Source: Lactobacillaceae bacterium L1_55_11
GTDB taxonomy: Bacteria; Bacillota; Bacilli; Lactobacillales; Lactobacillaceae
Direction of reading: 5' to 3'
DNA length: 64,000 nt
Assembly (NCBI GenBank): GCA_029433155.1
Contig: JAQYTT010000001.1
Location: 706,216 to 770,215, forward strand
Each line of letters starts with the position of its first letter. Position 1 is the first letter of the stretch. This document shows, one piece after another, positions 16,619-25,543 of the stretch. The notes below the pieces were generated by a model. That model worked only from the letters and a program-made list of their open reading frames with translations. It had not been told where the DNA came from and did no database searches. Both the position numbers and the translations under genes were made by a program.

Positions 16619-17206
16619 TCAACTAATTTGTTCTTCAATCCAATGCCAGACGGTATCCTTACCTTCCTTAGTTACCGAAGAAAAGAAGCAAAAATCGCTT
16701 TTATCAGCGTCAAAATCGAGTGTCGACTTAATCAAAGACTCCGCCTTATTTTGTTTACCCCGTGGAATTTTATCCACCTTGGTCGCAACAACTAAAATTG
16801 GTATATCATAATATTTTAACCAGGCATGCATCATCACGTCTTCTTGACTGGGCGCATGCCGGGCGTCTACCAGGGTAATCACCCCGCGCAACTGTTGGCG
16901 ACTGGTGATATAAGTCTCAATCATCTGACCAAAGGCTTCCCGCTTCTTCTTGGAAACCTTAGCATAGCCGTAGCCAGGCACGTCGACAAAGTAGAGCTCG
17001 TCTTCGACATCATAAAAATTCAAGGTCTGGGTCTTACCTGGTTGGGCCGACGTCCGCGCATAATTTTTACGGTTAATCAGGGTGTTAGTCAGTGATGACT
17101 TACCTACGTTTGAACGGCCAACCAGAGCAATTTCTGGCTTACCGTCGGTCGGATACTGGCTGGGACTAACCGCACTCATTACCAGGTCAACATGATGTAC
17201 TTCCAT
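16619..17206 (-). CDS. engB: Ribosome biogenesis GTPase YsxC/YihA (EngB)
   Basis: 195 residues. Essential GTPase of 50S assembly. G1 is [12 protein letters not shown] near residue 30, G3 is [10 protein letters not shown] near 75 and G4 is ATKVDKI near 144. It starts 4 nt after the clpX stop, with ACGGAG as ribosome site, which is the conserved clpX-engB pair of Firmicutes. Confidence 0.96.
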   Translation of the reverse strand: MEVHHVDLVMSAVSPSQYPTDGKPEIALVGRSNVGKSSLTNTLINRKNYARTSAQPGKTQTLNFYDVEDELYFVDVPGYGYAKVSKKKREAFGQMIETYITSRQQLRGVITLVDARHAPSQEDVMMHAWLKYYDIPILVVATKVDKIPRGKQNKAESLIKSTLDFDADKSDFCFFSSVTKEGKDTVWHWIEEQIS

Positions 17207-17209
17207 CGT

Positions 17210-18460
17210 TTACTCCGTTTTCAACACAAGTTCAGGATCCTTGCCTGCGGTGACACTGTCCTTAGTAACCACCACCTTGGCTACGTCATCCCGACTCGGA
17301 ATATCAAACATAATGTTTTTCATGACGTTTTCAATGATGGAGCGCAGGCCCCGGGCACCAGTGTGGCGCTTAATGGCCAACTCAGCCATCGCTTCCAGGG
17401 CATCGGGCTGGAACTCCAGTTCAACGTTATCTAAGCCCAGCAATGCCTGATACTGCTTAACCAAGGCGTTTTTGGGTTGGGTCAGAATGTGGGTCAGGTC
17501 AGCCACCGTCAGTTCATCAAGGACGGTGATAATTGGCAGACGACCAATAAATTCTGGAATCAGACCAAACTTAGTCAAATCCTCAGGCTCAACCTGCTTC
17601 AAAATGGCATCTTCTTCAGCAGCCGAGTTAGCCTTCTCAGACTGGTTTTCAGATCCAAAACCAATCACCCGGGCACCCAGGCGTTCCTTAATAATCGTAT
17701 CCAGACCAGCGAAGGCCCCACCAACGATAAAGAGAATGTTGGTCGTATCCACCTGGATGAGTTCCTGCTGGGGGTGCTTACGACCACCCTGAGGTGGCAC
17801 ACTGGCAACCGTACCCTCTAACATCTTCAAAAGGGCCTGCTGGACCCCCTCACCCGAAACATCACGGGTTATCGAAACATTTTCTGTCTTTTTAGCAATC
17901 TTATCGATTTCATCGACGTAGATAATTCCCTGTTGGGCCCGTTCAACGTCAAAGTCAGCGGCCTGCAAGAGCTTAAGCAGGATATTTTCCACATCCTCAC
18001 CGACATAACCGGCTTCGGTCAGGGTCGTGGCATCCGCAATCGCAAAGGGCACGTCCAAAATGCGGGCCAGGCTCTGGGCCAGGTAGGTCTTTCCCGAACC
18101 AGTTGGTCCCAGCAAGGCAATGTTGGACTTTTGCAGTTCGACATCGGTAGTTTTTAGGTTATTTTCGTTAACCCGCTTATAGTGGTTATAAACCGCTACC
18201 GACAGGGTCTTTTTCGCATCATCTTGGCCAATAACATAGTCATCAAGTTCGGCCATAATTTGATGTGGCGTTGGTAATTCTAAAACGTCGTGGTGCTTAT
18301 CTTCGGCGATTTCTTCTTGGATAATATGTTCGGCAAGGTCGATACATTCATTACAAATGTATAGGCCGTTAGGACCGGCCACCAGTTTTTTAACTTCACT
18401 GGCTGGCTTACCACAGAAGCTGCACTGAACTTCAGGGGTATAATTTGATTCTTGCACCAT
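17210..18460 (-). CDS. clpX: ATP-dependent Clp protease ATP-binding subunit ClpX
   Basis: 416 residues. Hexameric AAA+ unfoldase that feeds ClpP. The N-terminal zinc-binding domain has CSFCGK and CNECI (about 14-40). Walker [13 protein letters not shown] lies near 116, Walker [12 protein letters not shown] near 180, and the pore/IGF-type loop GFGSE near 270. It lies downstream of tig, the usual tig-clpX order, but a terminator separates them, so clpX should have its own promoter. Confidence 0.97.
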   Translation of the reverse strand: MVQESNYTPEVQCSFCGKPASEVKKLVAGPNGLYICNECIDLAEHIIQEEIAEDKHHDVLELPTPHQIMAELDDYVIGQDDAKKTLSVAVYNHYKRVNENNLKTTDVELQKSNIALLGPTGSGKTYLAQSLARILDVPFAIADATTLTEAGYVGEDVENILLKLLQAADFDVERAQQGIIYVDEIDKIAKKTENVSITRDVSGEGVQQALLKMLEGTVASVPPQGGRKHPQQELIQVDTTNILFIVGGAFAGLDTIIKERLGARVIGFGSENQSEKANSAAEEDAILKQVEPEDLTKFGLIPEFIGRLPIITVLDELTVADLTHILTQPKNALVKQYQALLGLDNVELEFQPDALEAMAELAIKRHTGARGLRSIIENVMKNIMFDIPSRDDVAKVVVTKDSVTAGKDPELVLKTE

Positions 18461-18555
18461 GCTATCTTCCTTTTTAAAAAATTTTAATGCTTATTATTTT
18501 ACCAGCTTATCAAGCAAACCACTAGTAGTACCCGGACTGGAAATGGCTGGGTAAA

Positions 18556-18582
18556 TTAAAAAGCCCATTACGGGCTTTTTAA
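18556..18582 (-). terminator. Terminator after tig
   Basis: Symmetric ttaaaaagccc / gggctttttaa hairpin with loop attac, just after the tig stop codon. A and T flanks on both sides would also allow function on the other strand. Confidence 0.9.
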
Positions 18583-18586
18583 TGAT

Positions 18587-19891
18587 TTACTTGCTAGCAA
18601 CTGGCTTAGCAGCATCAACAATCTGCTTAACCACTTCACGCATGGCAATGTCATGCTTTAGCAAAGTGTCAGAAAGGGCGGCCCGAACTTGGGCTTCGTC
18701 GATGTTGTACTGCTTGGCTAGGTCAGTTACCTCAGCGTTGACAGCGGCTTCATCGGGATCGATGCCCTCTTTTTTAATGATGGCATCCAAAACCAAACCG
18801 GTCTTGACCCGCTTGTCAGCACCTTCCATGAACTGCTGGCTCAAGCCTTCCTTGGTCTGACCAGAAATCTTAAAGAACATTTCTGGAGAGATACCTTGCT
18901 GCTGCAACTGGCTCAGGTACTGGTTGGTCTGACTCTCAACGTCTTCTTGAATCATGGCTTCAGGAATCTCACCACCTTCAACCGTCGCGTTGTCAACTGC
19001 CTTGCCGATGGCTGCATCTTCAAAGGCATTCTGAGCTTCCTGCTTCTTCTGGTCTTCCAGGCGCTTTTGAATCTTTTGCTTCAATTCATCTAAGGTATCA
19101 ACGTCTTCGTCCACATCCTTGGCAAATTCATCATCCAAGTCAGGCAGGGTCTTACGCTTAACCTCGTGGATAGTGACTTCAAAGAGGGCTTCCTTACCAG
19201 CCAATTCCTTAGCCTGGTAATCTTCAGGGAAGGTCACGTGTACGTCAACTTCCTGGTTGGCTGAGTGACCAATCAACTGGTCTTCAAAGCCTGGAATGAA
19301 CTGACCAGATCCCAGTTCAAGTGAGAAGTCCTTACCCTGGCCACCGTCAAAGTGGTCACCATCAATTGAACCGTCAAAGTCGATAACAACCGTGTCACCC
19401 TTTTCAGCCTTAGTACCTTCATCTTGCAGTACCAATTCGGCCTGGTTCTCCTGCAGGCGCTTGAGCTCAGCGTCCAAGTCTTCCTTTTCAACCTTGTCGT
19501 CCTGGGCTGGCACTTCAACACCGAGGTACTCACCCAACTTAATCTCAGGCGCAACATCAACTTCGGCCTTTAACTGCCAATCCTGACCCTTTTCCATTGA
19601 AATTGGGGCGATGCTAGGACGGCCAACCACGTTAATACCAGCTTCCAAAACCGCTGCTTCATAGGCGCCTGGCAGCGTCAAATCCATGACGTCCTGGTAA
19701 AGGGCCTCTTCACCAAACTTCTGTAAGAAGAGGTTGAAAGGTACCTTTCCCTTACGGAATCCAGGAACCGCAATCTTGTCCTTGTTCCGTTCAAAGGCCG
19801 TCTTCAGCCCCTTTTGAATGTCAGCTTGTGCGATTGAAAACTCTAACGTACCGTGATTCTTACCATCACTGGCCGGTGTCCATTTAGACAT
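18587..19891 (-). CDS. tig: Trigger factor (ribosome-associated chaperone and prolyl isomerase)
   Basis: 434 residues. The N-terminal ribosome-binding domain carries the signature PGFRKGKVP (about residues 43-51). The FKBP-type isomerase domain (about 150-245) contains GDTVVIDFDGSIDG and GSGQFIPGFEDQLIG, and the helical C-terminal chaperone domain follows. Binds nascent chains at the exit tunnel. A GGAGGAATATAC site precedes the ATG. Transcribed from its own promoter (19923-19951). Confidence 0.97.
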   Translation of the reverse strand: MSKWTPASDGKNHGTLEFSIAQADIQKGLKTAFERNKDKIAVPGFRKGKVPFNLFLQKFGEEALYQDVMDLTLPGAYEAAVLEAGINVVGRPSIAPISMEKGQDWQLKAEVDVAPEIKLGEYLGVEVPAQDDKVEKEDLDAELKRLQENQAELVLQDEGTKAEKGDTVVIDFDGSIDGDHFDGGQGKDFSLELGSGQFIPGFEDQLIGHSANQEVDVHVTFPEDYQAKELAGKEALFEVTIHEVKRKTLPDLDDEFAKDVDEDVDTLDELKQKIQKRLEDQKKQEAQNAFEDAAIGKAVDNATVEGGEIPEAMIQEDVESQTNQYLSQLQQQGISPEMFFKISGQTKEGLSQQFMEGADKRVKTGLVLDAIIKKEGIDPDEAAVNAEVTDLAKQYNIDEAQVRAALSDTLLKHDIAMREVVKQIVDAAKPVASK

Positions 19892-19922
19892 GTATATTCC
19901 TCCAAGTTATGTGTTCTATACA

Positions 19923-19951
19923 ATTTTAGACTAAGTGCGGACCTAGAACAA
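19923..19951 (-). promoter_or_regulatory. tig promoter
   Basis: TTGTTC, 17 nt, TAAAAT on the minus strand, about 30 nt ahead of the tig start. Confidence 0.7.
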
Positions 19952-20000
19952 CCTTTGACACTGATTTGGTATGGACTAGGCACACTTACCCATTATTTGC

Positions 20001-21413
20001 TTAATCTAGGTTAGTAATTTCGGCGATTGCCTGGGCATAAATGCTGATTGACTGGAACAAATCGCTGAGCAAAGAAAACTCGTTGACCTGGTGCATGGAA
20101 TCAGGCGAATCTGGGAACAAGGCCCCAAAGGCTACGCCCCGCTTCATCAGCCGACCGTAAGTACCACCACCAATCACTTGATCGTAGGCGGGTAGGCCCG
20201 TCTGTTCGTGGTAAACATTTAACAGGGTCTTAACCAAAGGATCACTAGGCGCCACGTAGTGGGGTGCCTGGGCGTGGCCACCAATCGTTGGCGTTACCTG
20301 CCACTCAAAGAGATGCTTAGCTAAGGCCTGGCGAATCGTCTCCGGTTCAATCCCCTTTGGATAGCGGAAGTTGAAGTTCAAAAAGGCATCGTGGTGGGCA
20401 ATAAACTTCTGGATACCCACGTTCATGGTCAAAGGTCCCATGACCTCATCTTCAAAGGCAATCCCAAACTTAGCCCCATTGGTATCATCGTGGGCTGGGC
20501 CACCGAGATAACGCAGGAACTCAGCGGCCGTACCACCAAAGGCAAACTGGGACAGGAACTGGGCCAGATAAGTTCCAGCATTTAAGCCGGTTTCAGGCAT
20601 CGCCCCGTGGACCTGCTTACCGTAAAGGGTCAGCTTAACCGCGTTACCATCGACCTCGGTTTCACCCTTTAGTTCTGGGTGGTCAGCCAGGTAGGCATCA
20701 AAGAGCGGCACCAACTCATTAGAATCATGGAGCTGAACCGTAGCCCGGGCAACGCCGGGCACCATGTTTGTGCGGACGCCAGCACCAAAGTATTCCAGGG
20801 TATAGCGACCTTGGTTAGTAGCCGGCCCCTTGATTTCAATTTGAACGTTACCCTTTTCACCGTTGATGATTGGGTATTCGGCATCAGGTGAGAAACCGTA
20901 AGCCGGTGCTGGTTCAACCTCGAAATAACGGGTCATACCAGTCCAGTCGTTTTCCTCATCGGTTCCAAAAATCAACCGAACCCGCCGCTTCAAGGGAATA
21001 CCCAAATCGCGAATAATCTTAAAGGCATAATAAGCCGCTAAGCCTGGTCCCTTGTCGTCGGAAGCGCCACGACCAATAATGCGGTCATTAGTCACCACAG
21101 CCTGGAAGGGATCAGTATCCCAGCCTTCACCAGCTGGCATCACGTCCAGATGGGAAAGGATGGCCACATACTCATCCGCGTCCTCTGGCCCCATTTCAAT
21201 GTAACCAACAATGTTGTCGATATTTTTGGTTTTGAAGCCATCCCGTTTAGCGATGGCTAACATGGTATCGAGGGCCTCCTTAGGTCCTGGTCCCAATGGG
21301 GCCTCCTTGGTCGCCTGTTTGTCATCGCGGACTGACGGCACCGCAATTAAGGTCTTTAAATCGTCTAAATACGCTGTCTCGCGTTCCTGCGCCTCGTGCT
21401 TCCAATCAACCAT
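20001..21413 (-). CDS. pepV: Dipeptidase PepV (M20 family)
   Basis: 470 residues from ATG 21413, preceded by GGGGA and matching the length and N-terminus of characterised lactobacillar PepV; an in-frame ATG at 21464 has no ribosome site. Zinc dipeptidase that completes breakdown of imported peptides. Metal-binding features: ILSHLDVMPAGEGW near residue 82, GRGASDDKGP near 116, FGTDEENDW with the catalytic Glu near 150, and FSPDAEYPIINGEKG near 176. A TATAAT box lies near 21490, so the mRNA would carry a leader of roughly 70 nt. Divergent from nnrD. Confidence 0.93.
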   Translation of the reverse strand: MVDWKHEAQERETAYLDDLKTLIAVPSVRDDKQATKEAPLGPGPKEALDTMLAIAKRDGFKTKNIDNIVGYIEMGPEDADEYVAILSHLDVMPAGEGWDTDPFQAVVTNDRIIGRGASDDKGPGLAAYYAFKIIRDLGIPLKRRVRLIFGTDEENDWTGMTRYFEVEPAPAYGFSPDAEYPIINGEKGNVQIEIKGPATNQGRYTLEYFGAGVRTNMVPGVARATVQLHDSNELVPLFDAYLADHPELKGETEVDGNAVKLTLYGKQVHGAMPETGLNAGTYLAQFLSQFAFGGTAAEFLRYLGGPAHDDTNGAKFGIAFEDEVMGPLTMNVGIQKFIAHHDAFLNFNFRYPKGIEPETIRQALAKHLFEWQVTPTIGGHAQAPHYVAPSDPLVKTLLNVYHEQTGLPAYDQVIGGGTYGRLMKRGVAFGALFPDSPDSMHQVNEFSLLSDLFQSISIYAQAIAEITNLD

Positions 21414-21536
21414 GTCCAAATCCCCACGCAGCCAGGTGTTTAGCCGACTGCGTTTACCTTTCATTAAGACTTAATACTTGCTATTAATTATACAACATCC
21501 CCACTATCAGTTAAAATAGCTGCAAAGGAGACTAGC

Positions 21537-22358
21537 ATGCAAATTTTAACGGATTCGATTTTAAAAGAGGTCATCGTGCCCCGTCAAAGTAACACCCACA
21601 AGGGCAACTACGGCAAGGTGCTGATTATTGGCGGTACCGACCAGCTGGGTGGGGCGACCTTAATGAACAGCCTGGCCGCAGTTAACAGCGGGGCTGGTTT
21701 GGTCAGCGTGGCCACTGACCCAGTTAACTTCACCGCCGTCCACAGTCGCCTACCCGAAGCGATGGTGATTGATTTCCACCAGGACTTAACTAAGTACATT
21801 CAATCGGTCAACGTGGTCCTGATTGGTTCCGGTCTGGGCAATGCCTACGACATTTTGGAAAAGACCCTGCCAGCTGTTCAGTCTAACCAGACCCTAATTA
21901 TTGATGGTTCGGCCCTGACCATGCTGTCCGAACGGCCCCTGCCCCTGCCGGATGCTCAACTAATTTTCACGCCCCACCAAATGGAATGGCAGCGCTTTGG
22001 CCAGGTCAAAATCACCGACCAAGCCGACGTTGACAATAACTGGAACGCCCTTAAAAAAATTGACCCAAAAGCCATTTTGGTACTCAAGAGTAATCACACG
22101 CAAATTTACTGGAATAATGATGTTTACCAGCTTTCAGTTGGCGGCCCTTACCAGGCCACTGGTGGTATGGGGGATACCTTAGCCGGCATGGTGGCCGGTT
22201 TTACCGCCCAGTTCCATCCCCAAGGTCCAGCGGTTCTGGCGGCGACCTACGCCCACTCCGCCATTGCCCAGGAACTGGCCCAGGAACGTTATGTCACCCT
22301 GCCAACCCTAATTAGTGCCTCCCTACCCGAGTTCATGCACCGCTATGCCGGCCAGTGA
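21537..22358 (+). CDS. nnrD: ADP-dependent NAD(P)H-hydrate dehydratase
   Basis: 273 residues, ribokinase-like fold. Repairs hydrated NAD(P)H by dehydration. Visible: KGNYGKVLIIGG near residue 22, AVNSGAGLVSVAT near 50, FTPHQMEW near 148, KSNHTQIYWN near 185 and the C-terminal catalytic TGGMGDTLAGMVAGF near 210. An AAAGGAG site lies 7 nt before the ATG. The NnrE epimerase half of the fusion seen in other bacteria is absent. Followed by exoA in the same direction. Confidence 0.93.
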   Translation: MQILTDSILKEVIVPRQSNTHKGNYGKVLIIGGTDQLGGATLMNSLAAVNSGAGLVSVATDPVNFTAVHSRLPEAMVIDFHQDLTKYIQSVNVVLIGSGLGNAYDILEKTLPAVQSNQTLIIDGSALTMLSERPLPLPDAQLIFTPHQMEWQRFGQVKITDQADVDNNWNALKKIDPKAILVLKSNHTQIYWNNDVYQLSVGGPYQATGGMGDTLAGMVAGFTAQFHPQGPAVLAATYAHSAIAQELAQERYVTLPTLISASLPEFMHRYAGQ

Positions 22359-22400
22359 TTGTGTTACACTATTTGAAAAAAGCGTAGAAGAGGTCCTATT

Positions 22401-23219
22401 TTGAAATTTGTATCCTGGAACATCGATTCGATTAATGCGGCCGTCCAAAACAGTAGTGACCGCGGCAAAATGTCATGGCAAACCCTAGAAAAGATTGCGG
22501 CCGCGGATGTTGAAATCGTAGCTATACAAGAAACTAAGTTACGTGAGACCGGCTTAACTGGCCCCCAGCAAACCGCCCTCGACAAGCTTTTCCCGGGCTA
22601 TTTTACTTACACAACTTCTAGCAGTGCCCGGCCTAGCTACGCCGGTACCTTAATGCTTGCCAAGCACGAGCCCATCAGCGTGGACTACCCTAAGATTGGG
22701 GCCCCTGATGACATGGACTTAGAAGGCCGGATTATTACCCTAGAATACCCGGACTACTATGTTTCAACGGTCTACACGCCTAATTCTGGTAGTAACCTTG
22801 ACCGCCTAGCCTACCGTGGTCAGTGGGATGATGCTTACCGGGCCTATATTAACCAGCTGAATGAAAAGAAGCCGGTCATCTTCAGTGGTGATATGAACGT
22901 GGCCCATGAGCCAATTGATTTGAAGCACCCCGAAAGCAACCATCACAATGCTGGTTTTACTGATCAAGAACGTGAAAAGTTCACCGACCTGCTAGCCGCC
23001 GGTTACGTTGATACCCTCCGGCACCAGCACCCTGAAACGCCAGGCATTTACACCTGGTGGGCCCAGCGGTCAAAAACCAGTAAGATTAACAACTCTGGGT
23101 GGCGGATTGACTACTACCTGGTCAGCCAGTCCTTGGAGGACAAGGTGGTTGATACCAGCGTCGTGGACACTGGTGAACGCCGGGATCATGCCCCTCTTCA
23201 ACTAGAAATTAACCTATAA
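22401..23219 (+). CDS. exoA: Exodeoxyribonuclease III / AP endonuclease
   Basis: 272 residues with a TTG start at 22401, preceded by AAGAGG. Cuts at abasic sites and removes blocked 3' ends in base-excision repair. Motifs: FVSWNIDSINA at the N-terminus, EIVAIQETKL near residue 39, YTPNSG near 125, FSGDMNVAHEPIDL near 162, WWAQRS near 222, WRIDYYLVS near 235 and the terminal RRDHAPL. An extended -10 (TGT-TACACT) lies near the end of nnrD, so it may have its own promoter. Confidence 0.96.
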   Translation: MKFVSWNIDSINAAVQNSSDRGKMSWQTLEKIAAADVEIVAIQETKLRETGLTGPQQTALDKLFPGYFTYTTSSSARPSYAGTLMLAKHEPISVDYPKIGAPDDMDLEGRIITLEYPDYYVSTVYTPNSGSNLDRLAYRGQWDDAYRAYINQLNEKKPVIFSGDMNVAHEPIDLKHPESNHHNAGFTDQEREKFTDLLAAGYVDTLRHQHPETPGIYTWWAQRSKTSKINNSGWRIDYYLVSQSLEDKVVDTSVVDTGERRDHAPLQLEINL

Positions 23220-23246
23220 AAAAAAGCCCCTGAGGGGCTTTTTTTT
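23218..23246. terminator. Bidirectional terminator between exoA and the exonuclease gene
   Basis: Stem gcccc / ggggc with a 3-nt loop, eight A on the left and eight T on the right, serving two converging genes. Confidence 0.93.
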
Positions 23247-23778
23247 ATTTATAGCGGACAAAGGGTTTAATGGCTTGATCACCAAACTGCTGGTCCTGAT
23301 AAATTAAAATCTCAGCCGCCGCCACCGCATCGTCTAAGGCGTTGTGGTGGTGCTCCAGGTCAATATCGAGTTCATCAGCGACCGTGTTTAACTTGTGATT
23401 AGGAAACTCCGGAAAAAAATGCCGGCTGGTCTGGACCGTGTCAATCAACTGGTAATGGGGTTCTTCCATGCCGTAATAACTCAGCGTGGCCTTCAAAACC
23501 CCGCTATCAAACTGGGCATTGTGGGCTACCACCAACTGGTTTTCCGTGAAAAGTGGCGAAATTTTAGGCCAAATCTCCGAAAATTTAGGGGCCTGGGCCA
23601 CCGTTTTAGCCGTCAAACCGTGGATTTGAGTATTACGGCGGCTAAAGTAAGTCTCGGGCTTAATGAGGGTGTAGAGTTGGTCAACAATCTGATTATCACG
23701 GACAACTGCCAGGGCCAGTGAGGCCGCTGAATGCCGTTCGTGGTTGGCCGTTTCAAAATCTATGGCAACAAAGTTCAT
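23245..23778 (-). CDS. DnaQ-like 3'-5' exonuclease
   Basis: 177 residues. DEDDh-type exonuclease fold: FVAIDFETANHERHSA (ExoI, D7 and E9), VVAHNAQFDSGVL near residue 83 (ExoII) and HNALDDAVAAAEIL near 145 (ExoIII with His and Asp). A single-domain protein of the DNA polymerase III epsilon family; the real proofreading subunit in Firmicutes is part of PolC, so this is more likely a repair or RNA-processing nuclease. It overlaps the GNAT gene by 4 nt (ATGA). Confidence 0.88.
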   Translation of the reverse strand: MNFVAIDFETANHERHSAASLALAVVRDNQIVDQLYTLIKPETYFSRRNTQIHGLTAKTVAQAPKFSEIWPKISPLFTENQLVVAHNAQFDSGVLKATLSYYGMEEPHYQLIDTVQTSRHFFPEFPNHKLNTVADELDIDLEHHHNALDDAVAAAEILIYQDQQFGDQAIKPFVRYK

Positions 23779-24230
23779 CGTAGTGCTAACTCCATCCTTA
23801 TCAATTTCTGCCCTTCCCGATTCACCCGGGTGGCCACTGGCTGAAAACCGTACTTCTGGTAGATATGGCGGGCCACCGCATTATTGGCAACCACCTCCAG
23901 CCACACCGAAGATAAGTCCTGCTCCCGCGCCCAGGCGATGGCGTGTTCCAAAAGGGCTTGGCCGTACCCCTGTCCCTGATAGGCCCGCAAAACCGCCAGA
24001 CCGACTTCACGGTTAGCAATGGAGGCCAGGCCAATCGCCTGGTCAGCCTGCTGGATGTCACAGTGTAAAAGCCAGGTTTGGGCAGGGCCTTCGGGTTCAC
24101 TGGCGACCTCTTCTTCCTCAGCCACGGTAAACTGGTCACTCTCCTGCCACAGCTGGGCTAGTAGTTCCTGAGCCTGGCTGGCCTGCTGCAAGTCTAAGGG
24201 TGCAATCCAAACTGAATCCTGACTGCTCAT
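23775..24230 (-). CDS. GNAT family N-acetyltransferase, possible RimI
   Basis: 151 residues. The acetyl-CoA-binding motif is VLRAYQGQGYGQALLEHAIAWA near residue 78-99, followed by LEVVANNAVARHIYQKYGF, a typical RimI-like C-terminal half. It sits between tsaE and an exonuclease, with 4-nt overlaps on both sides. RimI is often encoded next to tsaE/tsaB, but tsaB is absent here, so the substrate is uncertain and the RimI name is only tentative. Confidence 0.8.
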   Translation of the reverse strand: MSSQDSVWIAPLDLQQASQAQELLAQLWQESDQFTVAEEEEVASEPEGPAQTWLLHCDIQQADQAIGLASIANREVGLAVLRAYQGQGYGQALLEHAIAWAREQDLSSVWLEVVANNAVARHIYQKYGFQPVATRVNREGQKLIRMELALR

Positions 24231-24682
24231 AGGGCTGCCTCAAGGGTTACCGCCGAGCCGTGCCCAGTCACTTCGATTTGTCGAAAATCGTCACCGCCAC
24301 GATCTTGGCGTTGAAAGTCAATGGCTAGGTAATCCTGGGGCAGCAGGTCGGCCATGTACTGGGGCCATTCAATCAGGGTCACGCCGTCAGTACCAATGTA
24401 ATCCTCAAAACCCTGGTCTTCCGCGCCGATGTCAGCCAAACGATAGGCGTCAAAGTGGTAAATTGGGAAGACATCCCCCTGGTAGATATTTAAAATATTG
24501 AAGGTTGGACTTTTAATCCGACCCTTAACACCGAGAGCCTTGGCAAAACCCTGGGTGAAGGTGGTCTTGCCGGCCCCCAAGTCGCCACGTAAGGTGATGA
24601 TTAAACCCGGTTTAGCCAGGTGAGCGACCTTTTGAGCCAGCTCCTGGGTTGCCGCCGGGCCTTGTGTGGTAAATGTTTTCAT
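24227..24682 (-). CDS. tsaE: tRNA t6A biosynthesis ATPase TsaE
   Basis: 151 residues from ATG 24682 (MKTFTTQ). P-loop LRGDLGAGKTTFTQGFA near residue 33, then SPTFNILNIY and HFDAYRL, and the C-terminal LIEWPQ motif. ATPase that works with TsaB/TsaD in making t6A at tRNA position 37. There is no ribosome site, but TACAAT lies exactly 6 nt upstream of the ATG, so the mRNA may be leaderless. First gene of a tsaE-GNAT-exonuclease operon. tsaB and tsaD are not nearby. Confidence 0.94.
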   Translation of the reverse strand: MKTFTTQGPAATQELAQKVAHLAKPGLIITLRGDLGAGKTTFTQGFAKALGVKGRIKSPTFNILNIYQGDVFPIYHFDAYRLADIGAEDQGFEDYIGTDGVTLIEWPQYMADLLPQDYLAIDFQRQDRGGDDFRQIEVTGHGSAVTLEAAL

Positions 24683-24688
24683 AAGAAT

Positions 24689-24694
24689 ATTGTA
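24689..24694 (-). promoter_or_regulatory. -10 box of tsaE, probably giving a leaderless mRNA
   Basis: TACAAT on the minus strand, 6 nt before the start codon. The block from the box through the first codons is nearly the same as at rsgA. No clear -35 hexamer. Confidence 0.6.
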
Positions 24695-24713
24695 CACCCT
24701 CGACCAACAGCTT

Positions 24714-24744
24714 TTGACACGGTTTGGCAAAGTTGTACTATAAT
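24714..24744 (+). promoter_or_regulatory. budA promoter
   Basis: TTGACA and TATAAT with a rather long 19-nt spacer; a TACTAT read 16 nt after TTGACA is an alternative. It lies back-to-back with the tsaE promoter. Confidence 0.65.
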
Positions 24745-24794
24745 TGTTTTATTCAGTACTGACCAAATCAGGCCGGTTAAATAAAGGAGCCATA

Positions 24795-25517
24795 ATGACA
24801 AAAGACACACTCTACCAAGAAGGCACCATGCAGATGCTATCCGAAAAACTTTTGGAAGGAACCCTTTCACTTAAGAATCTGATGCAGCATGGTAACTATG
24901 GTATTGGGACGGGACCAGGGATTGCTGGGGAGTTAATTATTTTAGATGGCAAGGCCTACCACATTTTGGGTTCAGGTCGCATCGAAGAACCACCAGCTAC
25001 TTTTTCAGTCCCCTTTGCCAATGCCCACGAGGGTGACTTTAAGAAATTTGGCGAATATCAGGCCATCAACCTCCACGAAGCCCTCGATGACATCTGCGAA
25101 AAAATGAACGGTAACAACCAGTTCTTCGCCGTTCTTATTAAGGGTAAGTTCAGTAATATCCACACCCGATCAGCCGATGGGGCCAACAAGCCTTACCCTA
25201 GCCTGACCAAGATTGCCGAAGGACAGCACGAGTTCTTCGCCCAAAACATCGACGGTCAACTGCTTAGCTACCACGCACCCAAGGTCTTCCAGGGCGTGAC
25301 TGTAGAAGGCTTCCACAGCCACTTCCTGGCCGATGATCTTTCCATCGGTGGCCATGTCTTAGGCGGCCGTCTTGGTGACGTTGAGGTTTATATCCAACCA
25401 ATTTCTAACTTTGTTGAACACCTACCTATCAACAACCAGACTTACCTGGATGCGGATTTGAACGACCTTAGTGATTTAGATGCTGACATCAAAGCCGCTG
25501 AAGAACAACGCAAATAA
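24795..25517 (+). CDS. budA: Alpha-acetolactate decarboxylase
   Basis: 240 residues from ATG 24795, chosen for its AAAGGAG site 6 nt upstream. Converts alpha-acetolactate to acetoin, diverting pyruvate to a neutral product and limiting branched-chain precursor build-up. The metal ligands expected in this family are visible in GFHSHFLADDLSIGGHVLGG near residue 174 (HxH and the downstream His), and the conserved EGxx and Arg-containing strands precede it. No acetolactate synthase gene adjoins. Single-gene unit with its own promoter and terminator. Confidence 0.95.
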   Translation: MTKDTLYQEGTMQMLSEKLLEGTLSLKNLMQHGNYGIGTGPGIAGELIILDGKAYHILGSGRIEEPPATFSVPFANAHEGDFKKFGEYQAINLHEALDDICEKMNGNNQFFAVLIKGKFSNIHTRSADGANKPYPSLTKIAEGQHEFFAQNIDGQLLSYHAPKVFQGVTVEGFHSHFLADDLSIGGHVLGGRLGDVEVYIQPISNFVEHLPINNQTYLDADLNDLSDLDADIKAAEEQRK

Positions 25518-25543
25518 AAAAGACGCTTCGGCGTCTTTTTTTA
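25517..25543. terminator. Bidirectional terminator between budA and queA
   Basis: Stem gacgc / gcgtc with a ttcg loop, six A on the left and seven T on the right. The queA stop lies inside the T/A flank. Confidence 0.92.
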
